NCBI GenBank assembly: GCA_902772585.1
Contig: CACYBB010000020.1
Location: 1-64,000 of the forward strand
Length of the DNA stretch: 64,000 nt
Direction of reading: 5' to 3'
Origin: an uncultured Bacteroidales bacterium
Lineage (GTDB): Bacteria > Bacteroidota > Bacteroidia > Bacteroidales > Bacteroidaceae
In this document: one piece after another, positions 63,287-64,000 of the stretch
How positions within the stretch are numbered: position 1 is the first letter of the stretch
Layout: every line of letters starts with the position of its first letter
The notes under the pieces: model-generated
What the model saw: the letters and a program-made list of their open reading frames with translations, nothing else
Databases searched by the model: none
Told to the model about the DNA's origin: nothing
Position numbers and translations under genes: made by a program

Positions 63287-64000
63287 TTAGATATCTTTTT
63301 GACGCAAACCCATACGAGCCTCCACAACATTCACAACATAGTCACCCAGTTTCTCGCACTCGTTGATGAGATCCATGTAGATGGTACCCACGGCATAGGT
63401 GTATTCGCGGTTGTTGACGTCGTTGATATTCTGCGACTTCAACTGGTTGCGGTAGTTATTGATTTCGTTCTCGATATTGAACGTGCGGTTCACGTCGAAC
63501 GACTCCTTTCTACCACCCATCAAACGGTTCATCTGCGACAATGACTGGTCGGTGAGCTCCATCATCTGATGCAGATGGTCATACTGCTTGTCGACGAAGT
63601 GGTCCTGCTTGCCGTTGTACTTACGGGAAATCGTACGTGCCATATTGAAGCATGCATCACCGATAGACTCCAACTCAGACACCTCACGGAGCATAGCGCG
63701 AATCTTCGCCTTGGTATCGTCAGACAGATGGGCATCACTGACGTTGTTCAGGTAGTTGGCAATCTCCAATTCCATATTGTCCGAGATGCCCTCATACTTC
63801 TCAATGCGCGTGTACAACTTATTAAATTCGCCAGCCTTGCTGTCTTTCTTGTTACTGGAACTTGACGAAAGCGTCAGCAACTCCCTGACCATGCCGAACA
63901 TACGCTGCATACGGTTGGAGAACTGCTGGATTTCCTTCTGTGCTTCCAAGACCGACAACTCTGGGGTTTTCATGAAGCCGGCAGTAATGAAGTGCAGACG
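63287..64000 (-). CDS. Na/Pi-cotransporter C-terminal region with PhoU-like domain (partial)
   Basis: The last 237 codons of a gene that starts beyond the window. The frame is still open at its edge (LHFITAGFMKTPEL). The visible part is the cytoplasmic PhoU-like helical domain of NptA-type sodium/phosphate symporters: EISDNMELEIANYL-like helices, SELESIGDACFNMAR and ECEKLGDYVVNVVEAR, the two acidic E/D-x3-D metal motifs. An internal Met at 63973 is not the true start, as the preceding residues match the family. It imports phosphate across the inner membrane, regulated by this domain. Confidence 0.8.
   Translation of the reverse strand, partial: RLHFITAGFMKTPELSVLEAQKEIQQFSNRMQRMFGMVRELLTLSSSSSNKKDSKAGEFNKLYTRIEKYEGISDNMELEIANYLNNVSDAHLSDDTKAKIRAMLREVSELESIGDACFNMARTISRKYNGKQDHFVDKQYDHLHQMMELTDQSLSQMNRLMGGRKESFDVNRTFNIENEINNYRNQLKSQNINDVNNREYTYAVGTIYMDLINECEKLGDYVVNVVEARMGLRQKDI

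Noticed and set aside
1..64000. tRNA, rRNA, complete insertion sequence or integrase with attachment sites
   Set aside because: No cloverleaf-like sequence, rRNA core, transposase or recombinase frame was recognised by eye; a tRNA or covariance search would be needed to exclude short RNA genes.

Overview
The window looks like a chromosome segment from a Bacteroidales bacterium, most likely Prevotella or a close relative. The evidence is: almost every transcription unit has the Bacteroidetes -7 promoter word TAnnTTTG with little Shine-Dalgarno signal; secreted proteins end in type IX-like sorting tails; lipoproteins carry BACON-like repeats; there is an Oar-like TonB-dependent receptor; and it has DUF4271, DUF3857 and the HU / smalltalk / amidase cassette. 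No rRNA, tRNA, CRISPR array or complete insertion sequence was found.

Layout. (1) 1-9.1 kb is a decaying accessory zone. It holds the end of a GH3 glycosidase, an AbiE-type toxin-antitoxin pair, a ZIP transporter, a GNAT enzyme, two iron-sulfur-type flavoproteins, an alpha/beta hydrolase, a cyclophilin-like lipoprotein and a GH35-like enzyme. Truncated 3' ends of at least six other genes lie between them. (2) 9.1-27.9 kb is a cell-envelope glycolipid cluster: three membrane sulfatase-fold enzymes (YejM-like, LtaS-like, EptA-like), an MsbA-type flippase, seven to eight glycosyltransferases of families GT2, GT4 and GT87, an LpxL-type acyltransferase and a polysaccharide deacetylase. It is followed by a HIT protein and greA. 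(3) 28.8-41 kb is a signalling and accessory region. It has a free-standing small RNA candidate, a SpoT-like HD hydrolase and two similarly built membrane proteins (lipobox, TPR domain, one membrane span, cytoplasmic output). One has a SpoIIE/PP2C phosphatase output and the other an AraC-type DNA-binding output. HipBA and the HU / smalltalk / amidase cassette lie between them. (4) 41-55 kb is mostly housekeeping: epimerase and PAP2 enzyme, DUF3857 and SPFH proteins, RNase R, SIMPL protein, NrdD/NrdG, YidD, RnpA, HemD, DUF4271 protein and MetK. (5) 55-64 kb holds an M16 protease, a BACON/OB-fold lipoprotein, an Oar-like TonB receptor and the end of a Na/Pi cotransporter.

The most interesting signal is in region 3. 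Three promoters (before the phosphatase gene, before a periplasmic CsgG/FlgT-like gene, and before a three-gene operon of small exported proteins) share a 76-bp block of four direct repeats, consensus GACTnTTnTTTCC. The repeats are spaced exactly 21 bp apart and the last one covers the -7 element. A 21-bp spacing of direct repeats is the AraC half-site geometry, and a membrane TPR-AraC regulator is encoded between two of the three promoters. I infer a small, possibly undescribed envelope-sensing regulon. A second theme is that short low-complexity or palindromic repeats have entered both intergenic spacers and, in frame, several coding sequences (rnr, the GH35 gene and two or three sulfatase-fold genes) and the start regions of rnpA and yidD.
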